Source: an uncultured Oscillospiraceae bacterium (GTDB lineage Bacteria > Bacillota > Clostridia > Oscillospirales > Oscillospiraceae). From it: a stretch of DNA of 42,251 nucleotides. Positions within the stretch are counted from its first letter, which is position 1; each line of letters starts with the position of its first letter. The stretch lies in assembly GCA_949916125.1 (NCBI GenBank), contig CATLEJ010000005.1:1-42251 (forward strand), given 5' to 3'. The translations under genes and the position numbers were made by a program. Of this stretch, positions 8,178-17,978 are shown one piece after another. The notes under the pieces were generated by a model, which searched no databases, was not told the origin of the DNA, and saw nothing but the letters and a program-made list of their open reading frames with translations.

Positions 8178-10196
8178 GTGTATCAGAAGCTGACGCGGAT
8201 GCTGGCGCCCCGGGTCGGGCTGTACTTTGCGGTGATGCTGGCGTTCTGCGGCGTCACCGCCCTGCTGGGCAGGCGGGAGGCCGCCCTGGCGGAGCTGGCG
8301 GTGGTGGCGGCGCTGTTCGCGGCGTACCTGGCCGACCGCCTGCGCAGGCAGAAGGAGGCCTCCCGGTATCTCAAGGAGCTGCTGGACAGCATGGACCAGG
8401 CCACCCGCGACAGCACCCTGAACTGCCCCATGCCCCTGGTCATGTTCCGCCCGGACACCGACGAGGTGGTGTGGTCCAACGACCGCTTCCTCCACCTCAC
8501 CGGGGACCGGGAGGGGATGTTCGACACCAAGCTGGCCGACCTGGCCCCCAACTTCGACAGCCGCTGGCTACTGGAGGGCAAGAACGAGTGCCCCCACGAG
8601 GTGGAGCTGAACGGGCGGCGCTACCAGGTGTTCGGCGGTATGGCCCGGCCCGCCGCGGGGGACGAGCAGGGGGTGCTGGCCACCACCTACTGGCTGGACG
8701 TCACGGAGCTGGCCGAGACCCGGGATATTTTCAAGGCCACCCGGCCGGTGCTGGCCCTGCTGCTGCTGGACAATTACGAGGACGCCATCAAGGGCCAGGA
8801 CGAGAATATCCGTTCCGCCATGCTCAGCGAGATCAGCCAGCGGCTCACCGCCTGGACGGAGGAATCCCGCGGCGTGTTCTGCCGCCTGGACCGGGACCGG
8901 TACCTGTTCCTCTTTGAGGAGCAGTACCTGGCGGGCTTCAAGGCGGAGAAGTTCTCCGTGCTGGACAGCGTGCGGGAGGTGCTCAACCCCGCCGGCATCG
9001 CCGCCACCGTGTCCATCGGCGTGGGGGTGGACGGGGAGACCTTCGACGAGCTGTACCGCTTCGCCAACCTGTCGGTGGAGATGGCCCTGTCCCGGGGGGG
9101 CGACCAGGCGGTGGTGAAAAACCGCTTTACCTTTGAGTTTTTCGGCGGGCGCAGCAAGGAGACCGAGCGGCGCACTAAGGTCAAGAGCCGGGTGATGGCC
9201 TCCGCCATGGGCGAGCTGGTGGCGGACGCCTCCTGTGTGCTGGTGATGGGCCACAAGGCCCCGGACATGGACGCGGTGGGGGCCGCCGTGGGGGTGTGCG
9301 CCATCGCCCGGATGAAGGGCGTGCCCCACTATATCGTCCGGGACGGCGCGCCCACCCCCGCCGACGAGCTGTACCGCCGGGTGGGGGCCATGCCCCAGTA
9401 CGAGGGCGTGTTCCTGGACCCCCAGGAGGCCATGCTCCGGGCGGACTCCCGCTCGCTGCTGGTGGTGGTGGACACCAACCGGCCCGAGCAGGTGCAGGAC
9501 CGGGAGCTGCTGGCCTCCTGCAACAAGGTGGCGGTCATCGACCACCACCGGCGGGCGGCCACCTATATCGAGGGGGCGGCGCTGAACTTCCACGAGCCCT
9601 ACGCCTCCTCCGCCTGCGAGCTGGTGGCGGAGCTCATCGCCTACCTGATGGAGCCCACCGACCTGCTCCCCGGCGAGGCCCAGGCCATGATGGCGGGGCT
9701 GATGCTGGACACCAAGAACTTCACCATGCGCACGGGGGGCCGCACCTTCGAGGCGGCGGCCATGCTCCGCCGGGCCGGGGGGGACACCGGCGAGGTGCGC
9801 CGGCTGTTCCAGACCGATTTGGCAGACGCGGTGGCCAAATACGGCATCATCCAGACCGCCAAGCTCTACCGGCAGGACATCGCCATCGCCGCGGTGGACA
9901 AAACGGTGGGCCGGGTGACGGCCGCCCAGGCGGCGGACGAGCTGCTGAACATCGCGGGGATTTCCGCGTCCTTCGTCCTCTATCCGGACGGCGACGGGCG
10001 GGTGGTTGTCTCCGCGAGGAGCATCGGCGCCACCAATGTGCAGGTGATTGTGGAGGCCCTGGGCGGCGGCGGCAACGCGGCGGCGGCGGGGGCCCAGATC
10101 CCCGGCCGGACGGTGGACGAGGTGCGCCGGGAGCTGGTCGCGGTGCTGGACAGCTATTTCGAGGGAAGCGCGGAGCGCCCGGAAGCAGGCGGCTAA
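8178..10196 (+). CDS. gdpP: DHH-family cyclic-di-AMP phosphodiesterase (GdpP/YybT-like)
   Basis: N-terminal TM segments, PAS-like and degenerate GGDEF regions, DHH motifs (VMGHKAPDMDAVGAAVG; VAVIDHHRR), DHHA1 with GGGGNAAAAG; GTG start with SD AAAGAGG. Confidence 0.93.
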   Translation: MYQKLTRMLAPRVGLYFAVMLAFCGVTALLGRREAALAELAVVAALFAAYLADRLRRQKEASRYLKELLDSMDQATRDSTLNCPMPLVMFRPDTDEVVWSNDRFLHLTGDREGMFDTKLADLAPNFDSRWLLEGKNECPHEVELNGRRYQVFGGMARPAAGDEQGVLATTYWLDVTELAETRDIFKATRPVLALLLLDNYEDAIKGQDENIRSAMLSEISQRLTAWTEESRGVFCRLDRDRYLFLFEEQYLAGFKAEKFSVLDSVREVLNPAGIAATVSIGVGVDGETFDELYRFANLSVEMALSRGGDQAVVKNRFTFEFFGGRSKETERRTKVKSRVMASAMGELVADASCVLVMGHKAPDMDAVGAAVGVCAIARMKGVPHYIVRDGAPTPADELYRRVGAMPQYEGVFLDPQEAMLRADSRSLLVVVDTNRPEQVQDRELLASCNKVAVIDHHRRAATYIEGAALNFHEPYASSACELVAELIAYLMEPTDLLPGEAQAMMAGLMLDTKNFTMRTGGRTFEAAAMLRRAGGDTGEVRRLFQTDLADAVAKYGIIQTAKLYRQDIAIAAVDKTVGRVTAAQAADELLNIAGISASFVLYPDGDGRVVVSARSIGATNVQVIVEALGGGGNAAAAGAQIPGRTVDEVRRELVAVLDSYFEGSAERPEAGG

Positions 10197-10299
10197 GACA
10201 CGAAGCGGAGTGGACGGCTTTACGGCCCGAAGGGCCGTGAAACGGCGCGCGCAGTCGTAGTGGCTTAGACGCCGTCGCGAGGGCGCGCAGCGTGACAAG
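10165..10299 (+). repeat. R-family dispersed repeat, copy R1a (~135 bp), overlapping the gdpP 3' end
   Basis: Starts GAAGCGCGGAG, ends GCGCGCAGCGTGACAA; ends shared with copies at 10304, 33511 and 34535. Confidence 0.65.
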
Positions 10300-10303
10300 T
10301 AAA

Positions 10304-10389
10304 GAAGCGCGGAGCCGTCGTGAGCAGCGGGCTAAGACCGGAGTCGGAGGGCTTAGAACCGCGTCGCGAACAGGCGCAGCGTGACAACA
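10304..10389 (+). repeat. R-family dispersed repeat, copy R1b (86 bp), tandem to R1a
   Basis: Shares AGAAGCGCGGAGCCGTCGTGAGCAGCG and CGCGTCGCGAACAGGCGCAGCGTGACAACA exactly with the copy at 34535-34669. Confidence 0.85.
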
Positions 10390-10444
10390 GCAGACTTATT
10401 TTTACGGCGGGCATACGCCCAGAATCCATAGGAGGGAACCAACC

Positions 10445-10894
10445 ATGAAGGTAATTTTACAGCAGGACGTGAAGGGCCAGGGCAAGAAGGGCCAGATGGT
10501 GGAGGTGTCCGACGGCTACGGGCGGAACTTCCTCCTGCCCCGGAAGCTGGCGGTGGAGGCCACCGCGGAGAACGTGAACACCATGAAGATGCAGGACAAG
10601 GCCAAGGCCGCCCGGCTGGCCGAGGAGAAGGCGGCGGCCCAGGCCCTGGCGGAGCGGCTGGAGGGCGTGCAGGTGAAGATCAAGGCCCGGGCGGGCCAGG
10701 GGGGCAAGCTGTTCGGCTCCATCACCAGCAAGGAGATCTCCGAGGAGCTGAAAAAGCAGTTCGGCCTGGACGTGGGCAAGAGCAAGATCGTGCTCAGCGA
10801 CCCCATCAAATCCTTCGGCGCCTTCGACGTGAAGTGCAAGCTGGGCAGCGAGGTGTCCGGCGTGATCCACGTGCTGGCCATCGAGGACAAGTAA
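10445..10894 (+). CDS. rplI: 50S ribosomal protein L9
   Basis: MKVILQQDVKGQGKKGQMVEVSDGYGRNFLLPRKLAVEAT. Confidence 0.98.
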   Translation: MKVILQQDVKGQGKKGQMVEVSDGYGRNFLLPRKLAVEATAENVNTMKMQDKAKAARLAEEKAAAQALAERLEGVQVKIKARAGQGGKLFGSITSKEISEELKKQFGLDVGKSKIVLSDPIKSFGAFDVKCKLGSEVSGVIHVLAIEDK

Positions 10895-10895
10895 C

Positions 10896-11168
10896 ATGGC
10901 GAAAAAGGAAAAAGCGCCCCCCGCCCCCCGCCGCTGGACGCCTAAACAGGCCCAGGCCATCATCGGGCGGCTGCTGGTGCCGTCGATCCTCATCGTTCTG
11001 ACGGCCGTCTACTTCAGGCAGCAGCTGCTCCTGCTGCCCGCCTTTGCCATTTGGGTGGTGATGGCCCTGATCCTCTACAAATACTGGCGCTGCCCCAAGT
11101 GCGGCAAGACCCTGCCCAAGACGGGCAAGACCTTCGAGTGCCCCAAATGCGGGGCCAAAATCGATTGA
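10896..11168 (+). CDS. Small membrane protein with a C-terminal zinc ribbon
   Basis: Two hydrophobic segments, then CPKCGKTLPKTGKTFECPKCGAKID. Confidence 0.8.
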   Translation: MAKKEKAPPAPRRWTPKQAQAIIGRLLVPSILIVLTAVYFRQQLLLLPAFAIWVVMALILYKYWRCPKCGKTLPKTGKTFECPKCGAKID

Positions 11169-11199
11169 ACACCCCATCCGCTGAAAGGAGGCCCCGCCT

Positions 11200-12564
11200 G
11201 TGCCCACGGAAGAACTGATGGAATTGCAGCTGCCCCACTCCGTGATGGCGGAGCAGGCGGTGCTGGGCTCCATGCTCATCGACGAGCGGTGCGTCCCCGC
11301 CGTCATGGAGCGGCTGCGGCCCGACGACTTCTATATGCGCCAGAACCGGGACCTGTTCTCGGTGCTGTTCACCATGTTCAACCGGTTCGAGACCATCGAC
11401 CCGGTGACGGTGGTGGACCGGATGAAGCAGGCCGGGGTGTACGACGAAAACACGTCGGTGCCCTACCTGCGCCAGCTCATGGAGATCACCCCCACCGCCG
11501 CCAACGTGATGGAGTATGTGGACATCGTGGCGGACAAGGCGCTGCTGCGCCGGGTGGGGGAGACCGCCGGGGAGCTGGCCGAGCTGGTGCGCACCGAGGG
11601 CGGCACCGCCGCCCAGATCCTGGAGGCGGCGGAGCAGCGCATCTACGCCATCCGGCAGGGCCGCTCCGCCCGGGGGCTGAGCCACATCTCATCCGTGATG
11701 AACGAGGTGTGGGAGACCATCAAGGAGCGGCAGGCCCAGGGGGGCGAGTTCCCCGGCATCTCCACGGGGCTTGTGGACCTGGACCGGCGGATCTCGGGGC
11801 TGAACGACTCCGACCTCATCATCGTGGCGGGCCGGCCCGGCATGGGCAAGTCCTCCCTGGCCATGAACATCGGCGTGGAGGCCGCCAAGCACTCGGGCAA
11901 GAGCGTGGCGGTGTTCTCCCTGGAGATGAGCAAGGCCCAGCTGGGGCTGCGGCTGGTGTCCACCGAGGCCCTCATCGACAACAAGAAGCTGACCACCGGG
12001 CGGATTGTGGGGGAGGACGAGTGGGGCCGGGTGGCCCTGGCGGTGGCCAGCCTGAGCCAGGCCAAGATGTACCTGGACGACGACGCCTCCCTATCCGTGG
12101 CGGAGATCAACGCCAAGTGCCGCCGCATTGACGACCTGGGGCTGGTGATCGTGGACTACCTCCAGCTCATGACCTCGGCGGGGGGGCCGCCCAAGAACAA
12201 CGAGAACCGGCAGCAGATCGTGTCCGATATGTCCCGCTCCCTGAAGCTGATGGCCAAGGAGCTGAACGTGCCGGTGATCTGCGCCTCCCAGCTGTCCCGG
12301 GCCAACGAGAGCCGCAGCGCCGGCCAGCGCCGGCCCATGCTGTCCGACCTGCGGGAGTCCGGCGCCATCGAGCAGGACGCGGACATCGTCATGTTCATCC
12401 ACCGGGAGAGCTACTATGAGGACGACACGGAAAACCCCAACGTGGCGGAGTGCATTGTGGCGAAGAACCGCCACGGGGAGACGGGCACCGTCATGATGGA
12501 GTGGCGGCCGGAGTTCACCGTGTTCCGCAACCTGGCCTACCAGTACGACGATGAGGACCTGTGA
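11200..12564 (+). CDS. dnaB: Replicative DNA helicase
   Basis: LPHSVMAEQAVLGSMLIDERC; Walker A AGRPGMGKSS; VIVDYLQLM. Confidence 0.97.
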   Translation: MPTEELMELQLPHSVMAEQAVLGSMLIDERCVPAVMERLRPDDFYMRQNRDLFSVLFTMFNRFETIDPVTVVDRMKQAGVYDENTSVPYLRQLMEITPTAANVMEYVDIVADKALLRRVGETAGELAELVRTEGGTAAQILEAAEQRIYAIRQGRSARGLSHISSVMNEVWETIKERQAQGGEFPGISTGLVDLDRRISGLNDSDLIIVAGRPGMGKSSLAMNIGVEAAKHSGKSVAVFSLEMSKAQLGLRLVSTEALIDNKKLTTGRIVGEDEWGRVALAVASLSQAKMYLDDDASLSVAEINAKCRRIDDLGLVIVDYLQLMTSAGGPPKNNENRQQIVSDMSRSLKLMAKELNVPVICASQLSRANESRSAGQRRPMLSDLRESGAIEQDADIVMFIHRESYYEDDTENPNVAECIVAKNRHGETGTVMMEWRPEFTVFRNLAYQYDDEDL

Positions 12565-13898
12565 TGGACGGCTTCCGGTTTGACCTGGTCCCCCCCGGCT
12601 CGGCGGTGCTGTGCGCCCTGTCCGGCGGGGCGGACAGTATGTACCTGCTGTGCCGCCTGCTGGAGGGGCGGGAGCGGTACGGCTGGACGGTGCGGGCGGC
12701 CCACCTCAACCACGGCCTGCGCCCCTCCGCCCAGCGGGACGAGGACTTTGTCCGGGACTGGTGCGAAAAGCAGGACGTCCCTGTGTCCCTCTGCCATGAA
12801 AACGTGGCGGAGCACGCCTTTCAAAATAAACTCTCCGTGGAGGAGGCCGGGCGGATCCTGCGCTACCGCTTTTTGGAGGACGCCGCCCGGGAGACGGGCT
12901 GCGCCCTCATCGCCACCGGCCACCACGCCGGGGACAACGCGGAGACGGTGCTGATGAACCTGATCCGGGGCTGCGGCCTCCACGGGCTGACGGGCATCCC
13001 AGAGCGCCGGGGGAACGTGGTCCGGCCCATGCTGGGCGTGACCCGGCAAGAGATCGAGGACTATTTGGAGGAACACGGCGTCCCCCATGTGGAGGACGAG
13101 AGCAACGCCGACCCGGCCTACACCCGAAACCGGGTGCGCCGGCAGCTTCTCCCCCTGCTGGAGGAGCTGAACCCCCGGGCGGCGGAGCACATCTGCGCCG
13201 CCGCCGCCCGCCTCCGGGAGGACGAGGAGGAGCTGTCCCGGCAGGCAGAACTGCTTGCCGGTCAGGGCCTGGACATCCCCGGGGGGACGGCCGTCAATAT
13301 CCAGGCGCTGCGGGAGGCGCCCCGGCCCCTGGCCCTGCGGGCCTGCGCCCAGCTGCTGGACCGGACGGGGCTGTCCGGCGAGGCCGTCCATCTGGACGGG
13401 ATGCTGGCCCTGGCCGCGGGGGACGACCCCTCCGCCCGCATCGACGTGCCGGGGGGGAGCGTTCGGCGGCAGTACGGCCTGCTGGTACTGTCCCCCCTGA
13501 GTGAGCCCGTCCCCCCCGCGCCCGTGGAGCTGGGGGAGGGCGAGAGCCGCTGGGGGAGCTGGATCATCCGCTGTATCCGGGCGGAGTGTCCGGGAAAGGC
13601 ATATGTCAGCCCCCGGGAGTTCTATTTGAAGCCGGGGAGGTACGCCGTCCGCCCCCGGCGGGAGGGGGACGCCCTCACCTTGGGGAAGCGCCCCGCCAAA
13701 ACGGTGAAAAAGCTGATGCTCGAGGGGAAGGTGCCCGCCTGCCGCCGGGAGCTGGTGCCGGTGCTGGCGATCGGGGGGCAGGCGGCCGCGGTGGGCGGCT
13801 TCGGCCCGGACAAGGAATTTCTCGCGGCGCCGGGGGAACCGGCTTTGCATATCATCTTAACGGTAGAGGAGAATGAACATGATCCATCCAGACATTGA
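12564..13898 (+). CDS. tilS: tRNA(Ile)-lysidine synthetase
   Basis: PP-loop VLCALSGGADSMYLL; LNHGLRPSAQRDEDFV; IATGHHAGDNAETVLMNLIRGCG. Confidence 0.95.
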   Translation: MDGFRFDLVPPGSAVLCALSGGADSMYLLCRLLEGRERYGWTVRAAHLNHGLRPSAQRDEDFVRDWCEKQDVPVSLCHENVAEHAFQNKLSVEEAGRILRYRFLEDAARETGCALIATGHHAGDNAETVLMNLIRGCGLHGLTGIPERRGNVVRPMLGVTRQEIEDYLEEHGVPHVEDESNADPAYTRNRVRRQLLPLLEELNPRAAEHICAAAARLREDEEELSRQAELLAGQGLDIPGGTAVNIQALREAPRPLALRACAQLLDRTGLSGEAVHLDGMLALAAGDDPSARIDVPGGSVRRQYGLLVLSPLSEPVPPAPVELGEGESRWGSWIIRCIRAECPGKAYVSPREFYLKPGRYAVRPRREGDALTLGKRPAKTVKKLMLEGKVPACRRELVPVLAIGGQAAAVGGFGPDKEFLAAPGEPALHIILTVEENEHDPSRH

Positions 13899-14421
13899 AC
13901 AGGTGCTGTACACCGAGGAACAGCTCCGCAGCCGCGTCCGGGAGGTGGGGGCGCAGATCACCGCCGACTACGCGGGCCGGGCGCCCATGCTGATCTCCGT
14001 GCTGCGGGGATCGTATATCTTCATGGCCGATCTCACCCGGGCCATCGACCTGGACGTGACGGTGGACTTTATGGCGGTGTCCTCCTACGGGGCGGGCACC
14101 ACCAGCTCCGGCCAGGTGGAGATCAAAAAGGACCTGTCCGACTCCATCGAGGGCAAGGACCTCATCATCGTGGAGGACATCCTGGACTCGGGCAATACGC
14201 TGTACTACCTGATGGATGTGCTGCGGGCCCGGAAGCCGGCGTCCATCCGCATCTGCGCGCTGATGGATAAGCCGGAGCGCCGCACCAAGCCCATCACCGC
14301 CGACTATGTGGGCTTCACCATCCCGGACGCCTTCATCGTGGGCTATGGGCTGGACTACGCCGAGAAGTACCGCAACCTGCCCTACGTGGGCGTTTTGAAG
14401 CCCGGTGTGTACGGCGAGTAA
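13879..14421 (+). CDS. hpt: Hypoxanthine phosphoribosyltransferase
   Basis: IIVEDILDSGNTLYYL PRPP-binding motif; conserved tilS-hpt-ftsH order. Confidence 0.96.
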   Translation: MIHPDIEQVLYTEEQLRSRVREVGAQITADYAGRAPMLISVLRGSYIFMADLTRAIDLDVTVDFMAVSSYGAGTTSSGQVEIKKDLSDSIEGKDLIIVEDILDSGNTLYYLMDVLRARKPASIRICALMDKPERRTKPITADYVGFTIPDAFIVGYGLDYAEKYRNLPYVGVLKPGVYGE

Positions 14422-14436
14422 AGGGGAAAAATTATT

Positions 14437-16302
14437 TTGAAGCAGCCGAACAAATTTGGAAACGTCCTGCTTTACGTGCTGGTGGTGGCCGCCCTGCTGG
14501 GGGTGCTGGCCATGTTCAGCGGCGGGCGGAAGGACGAGGTGACCTACTCCGCCGCCGTGGGCTATTTCCGTCAGGAGCAGGTGGTGAGCTTTGTGGTGGA
14601 CCAGGGCGGCGTGCTGTCCATGAAGCTGGCGGACGGCTCCGTCCGCCGCCACGCCCTGGCGGATGTGGACGCCTTCCGGGATGAGCTGGGCCCCCTGTTC
14701 CAGGAGCAGCATGACCGGGGCGTGCTGAAAAGCTACGACTTCCAGCAGAAGTATGAGATGCCCCTGTGGCTGGTGGTGCTGATCCCGGTGCTGGCGGCGG
14801 CCATCATGGTGATGCTGCTCTGGATGCTGCTCAACGCCCGGCAGCAGTCCGCCCAGAACGGCGGCGGGAACCCGGGCATGAGCCGCTTCGGCCGGGCCCG
14901 CACCGTGGAGGCCGGGGAGGGCACCGTCACCTTTGCCGACGTGGCCGGGGCGGACGAGGAAAAGCAGGAGCTCCAGGAGCTGGTGGATTTCCTCCGGGAG
15001 CCCCAGAAGTTCATGGACCTGGGGGCCCGCATCCCCAAGGGGGTGCTGCTGGTGGGCCCGCCGGGCACCGGCAAGACCCTGCTGGCCCGGGCCGTGGCCG
15101 GGGAGGCGGGGGTGAAGTTCCTGTCCATCTCCGGCTCCGATTTCGTGGAGCTGTATGTGGGCGTGGGCGCGTCCCGGGTGCGGGACCTGTTCGACCAGGC
15201 CAAGAAGGAGAGCCCCGCCATCGTGTTCATCGACGAGATCGACGCCGTGGGCCGCCAGCGGGGCGCGGGCCTGGGCGGCGGCCACGACGAGCGGGAGCAG
15301 ACCCTCAACCAGCTGCTGGTGGAGATGGACGGCTTCGCCGCCAACGAGGGGGTCATCGTGCTGGCCGCCACCAACCGGCAGGACATCCTGGACCCCGCCC
15401 TGCTGCGCCCCGGCCGGTTCGACCGGCAGGTGTATGTGGGCCGGCCGGATATGAAGGGACGGGAGGAAATCCTCCGGGTCCACACCCGGAAGAAGCCGCT
15501 GGCGGAGGACGTGGACCTGAAGGAGATCGCCCGGGAGACCACCGGCTTCACGGGGGCGGATCTGGAAAACCTGATGAACGAGTCCGCCCTGCTGGCGGCG
15601 CGGAACAACCAGCCCTATATCACCCTGGCGGACGTGCAGGCGTCGGTGATCAAGGTGATCGCCGGGCCGGAAAAGCGCAGCCGGGAGCGGATCCTGGAGG
15701 ACCGGCGGATCACCGCCTACCATGAGGCGGGCCACGCCGTGGTGAGCCACGCCCTGCCCACCCAGGACCCGGTGCAGCAGATCACCATCGTCCCCCGGGG
15801 CCAGGCGGCGGGCATGACCATCAACCGGCCCCAGGAGGACCGGGACCACGTGACCCGGCAGCGATTGGTGGAGACGCTGTCCACCCTGCTGGGCGGGCGG
15901 TGCGCCGAGGAGACGGCGCTGGGCTTCGTGTGTACCGGGGCGGTGAGCGACCTGGAGCGGGCCACCGCCATTGCCCGGGACATGGTGACCAAGTACGGCA
16001 TGAGCAAGACCCTGGGCCACGCCACCTTCAATACCGGCCACGACGAGGTGTTCATCGGCCGGTCCATGGCCCAGGCCAAGCCCTATTCCGAGCAGACCGC
16101 CGCCCTCATCGACCAGGAGGTGAAGGAGCTGCTGGACGGGGCCTACGCCCGGTGCCGGGAGATTTTGCAGCGGGACCGGGACAAGCTGGAGCTGGTGGCC
16201 CGGTTCCTGCTGGAGCACGAGACCATGGACGCCGCCCAGTTCCGGCTGGTGTATGACGACCCGGCGGCGCTGGAGGCCGCCGGCGGGGCCGGGGACGGCT
16301 GA
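14437..16302 (+). CDS. ftsH: ATP-dependent zinc metalloprotease FtsH
   Basis: [21 protein letters not shown] region; HEAGH zinc motif; TTG start. Confidence 0.98.
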   Translation: MKQPNKFGNVLLYVLVVAALLGVLAMFSGGRKDEVTYSAAVGYFRQEQVVSFVVDQGGVLSMKLADGSVRRHALADVDAFRDELGPLFQEQHDRGVLKSYDFQQKYEMPLWLVVLIPVLAAAIMVMLLWMLLNARQQSAQNGGGNPGMSRFGRARTVEAGEGTVTFADVAGADEEKQELQELVDFLREPQKFMDLGARIPKGVLLVGPPGTGKTLLARAVAGEAGVKFLSISGSDFVELYVGVGASRVRDLFDQAKKESPAIVFIDEIDAVGRQRGAGLGGGHDEREQTLNQLLVEMDGFAANEGVIVLAATNRQDILDPALLRPGRFDRQVYVGRPDMKGREEILRVHTRKKPLAEDVDLKEIARETTGFTGADLENLMNESALLAARNNQPYITLADVQASVIKVIAGPEKRSRERILEDRRITAYHEAGHAVVSHALPTQDPVQQITIVPRGQAAGMTINRPQEDRDHVTRQRLVETLSTLLGGRCAEETALGFVCTGAVSDLERATAIARDMVTKYGMSKTLGHATFNTGHDEVFIGRSMAQAKPYSEQTAALIDQEVKELLDGAYARCREILQRDRDKLELVARFLLEHETMDAAQFRLVYDDPAALEAAGGAGDG

Positions 16303-16324
16303 CGCAGGGAAGGTGGGAACGGAT

Positions 16325-16957
16325 ATGGATGAAAATTTAGAGGAACAGCGCGCCGCGGGCGCGCCGGAGCCGCCTTCCCAGCCGGAGGGCCAGGCCGGCC
16401 CCCCCTCCGGGGCCCAGGTGCGGCGGGACGCCTCCGCCGGGCGGGACCTGTATATGAACGTACGGGTGCTGGTGACCATGATGGCGGTGTTTGTGCTGCT
16501 GTTCACCTTTGTGGCCCGGGTGATCGTGGTCAGCGGGCCGTCCATGGAGAACACCCTGTGGGGCGGCGACCTGATCCTGGTGTGGTCCCTGGGCTACGAG
16601 CCGAAACAGGGGGATATTGTGGTGCTCACCCAGGAGAGCTATCAGGAGGATTCCATCGTCAAGCGGGTCATCGCCACCGGCGGCCAGCGGGTGGACATCG
16701 ACTACGGCTCCAACACCGTCTGTGTGGACGGCGAGCCCATCCGGGAGGACTATATCAGGGAGCCCATGCTCACCCCCGGCTGGGGGGAGGGGATCAACCA
16801 CGTGGTGGTGCCCGAGGGTTGTATCTTCGTCATGGGCGACAACCGCAACGAGTCGGCGGACAGCCGCTATCCCGCCATCGGCATCGTGGACGCGCGGTGC
16901 GTCATCGGCCGGGGAATGGCGGTGCTGTTCCCCTTCCGCCACTGGAAGGGGCTGTAG
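16325..16957 (+). CDS. lepB: Signal peptidase I
   Basis: VVSGPSMENTL catalytic Ser; DSIVKRVIATGG catalytic Lys; FVMGDNRNESADSR. Confidence 0.95.
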   Translation: MDENLEEQRAAGAPEPPSQPEGQAGPPSGAQVRRDASAGRDLYMNVRVLVTMMAVFVLLFTFVARVIVVSGPSMENTLWGGDLILVWSLGYEPKQGDIVVLTQESYQEDSIVKRVIATGGQRVDIDYGSNTVCVDGEPIREDYIREPMLTPGWGEGINHVVVPEGCIFVMGDNRNESADSRYPAIGIVDARCVIGRGMAVLFPFRHWKGL

Positions 16958-17009
16958 CGGATGGCCGCGTTGATGATTCCGGGCGCTGCCCGCCGGGGGG
17001 AGGGGTTCC

Positions 17010-17978
17010 ATGAATCCGATGAAACATAGCGTGTCCGGGCGCCTGCCCTGGCTGGCGTGCACCGCCGCGCTGGCGCTGGTGTGCGCCGCCCTGCGGAAAT
17101 GGCAGCTTGGCTCCGCCTTTGATGAGGGGACCGGCCTGCCGGCGCCGGGGGCCCAGGCCAGCGTGATCCTGGTGTGCGTCATTGTGATGGCTGGGGCGTG
17201 GTTTGTGCTGCTGTCCATGTACCAGCCTATGACCAGGCGGCCCTGGAGCCCCGGGCAGGCCCACCGCTGGGACCTGGTGTTCCTGGACGCGGGCGACCCG
17301 GTGTACCCCGTGCTGGTGGTGGCCGCCGCGGCGCTGGCGCTGGCGGCGGTGCCGGTGCTGTTTATCGTGGGGGTGGGCCAGTTCCAGCGCTATCAGGAGC
17401 TGCTGGACGCAGGGCTCCAGACCCCCAGCAACAACGGGATGCTCACCCTGGCCACCGCGGCGGGGGCGTTCCTGGCGGCGCTGGGCCTGCTCCAGATGGG
17501 CCGGGACGGCCTGCGCCCCGGCCGGCGGGGCAAGGGGGGCTTTTCCGCCGCCCTGCCCGGCGTGGCGGGCTGCGTGTGGCTGATGGAGAGCTTCCGCTCC
17601 CACGCGGCAAACCCGGTGCAGTGGGATTACGCCCCGCAGCTCATCGCCATCGTGCTGGGGATGCTGTTCTATATGGACTTCGCCGGGATGTCGGCGGGGG
17701 CGGCCCGGCCCCGCAGGCTGCTGTGGATGGCGGGGATGACCGCTATCCTCTCCGCCGTGTCGCTGGTGTCCACGGCGGCGGAGCTGTCCACCCCGGACGT
17801 GTCCCTGTGCTCCGCCCAGATGGGTGACCTGCTGCTGCTGCTCTCCCAGACGCTGGCGGCGGCGGGGGTGCTGTGGCGGCTGCCCCCGAACCTGGAAAAC
17901 CCGCCCAGGTTCCAACACACACCGATTTCCCCCGACCCCGGGGAGACCGTGATACAGGAGGAAACCACCGATGAATGA
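17010..17978 (+). CDS. Polytopic membrane protein of unknown function
   Basis: 322 aa, multiple hydrophobic segments, SD GGAGGGG; overlaps the metG start by 8 nt. Confidence 0.8.
   Translation: MNPMKHSVSGRLPWLACTAALALVCAALRKWQLGSAFDEGTGLPAPGAQASVILVCVIVMAGAWFVLLSMYQPMTRRPWSPGQAHRWDLVFLDAGDPVYPVLVVAAAALALAAVPVLFIVGVGQFQRYQELLDAGLQTPSNNGMLTLATAAGAFLAALGLLQMGRDGLRPGRRGKGGFSAALPGVAGCVWLMESFRSHAANPVQWDYAPQLIAIVLGMLFYMDFAGMSAGAARPRRLLWMAGMTAILSAVSLVSTAAELSTPDVSLCSAQMGDLLLLLSQTLAAAGVLWRLPPNLENPPRFQHTPISPDPGETVIQEETTDE

Noticed and set aside
10165-10389. CRISPR-like array
   Set aside because: Units are long, adjacent and divergent, without regular short repeats or unique spacers.
13852-16554. 900-aa minus-strand ORF opposite hpt/ftsH
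   Set aside because: Shadow ORF of GC-rich coding DNA: low-complexity His/Gly/Pro-rich translation, while the plus strand has unmistakable FtsH and Hpt motifs.
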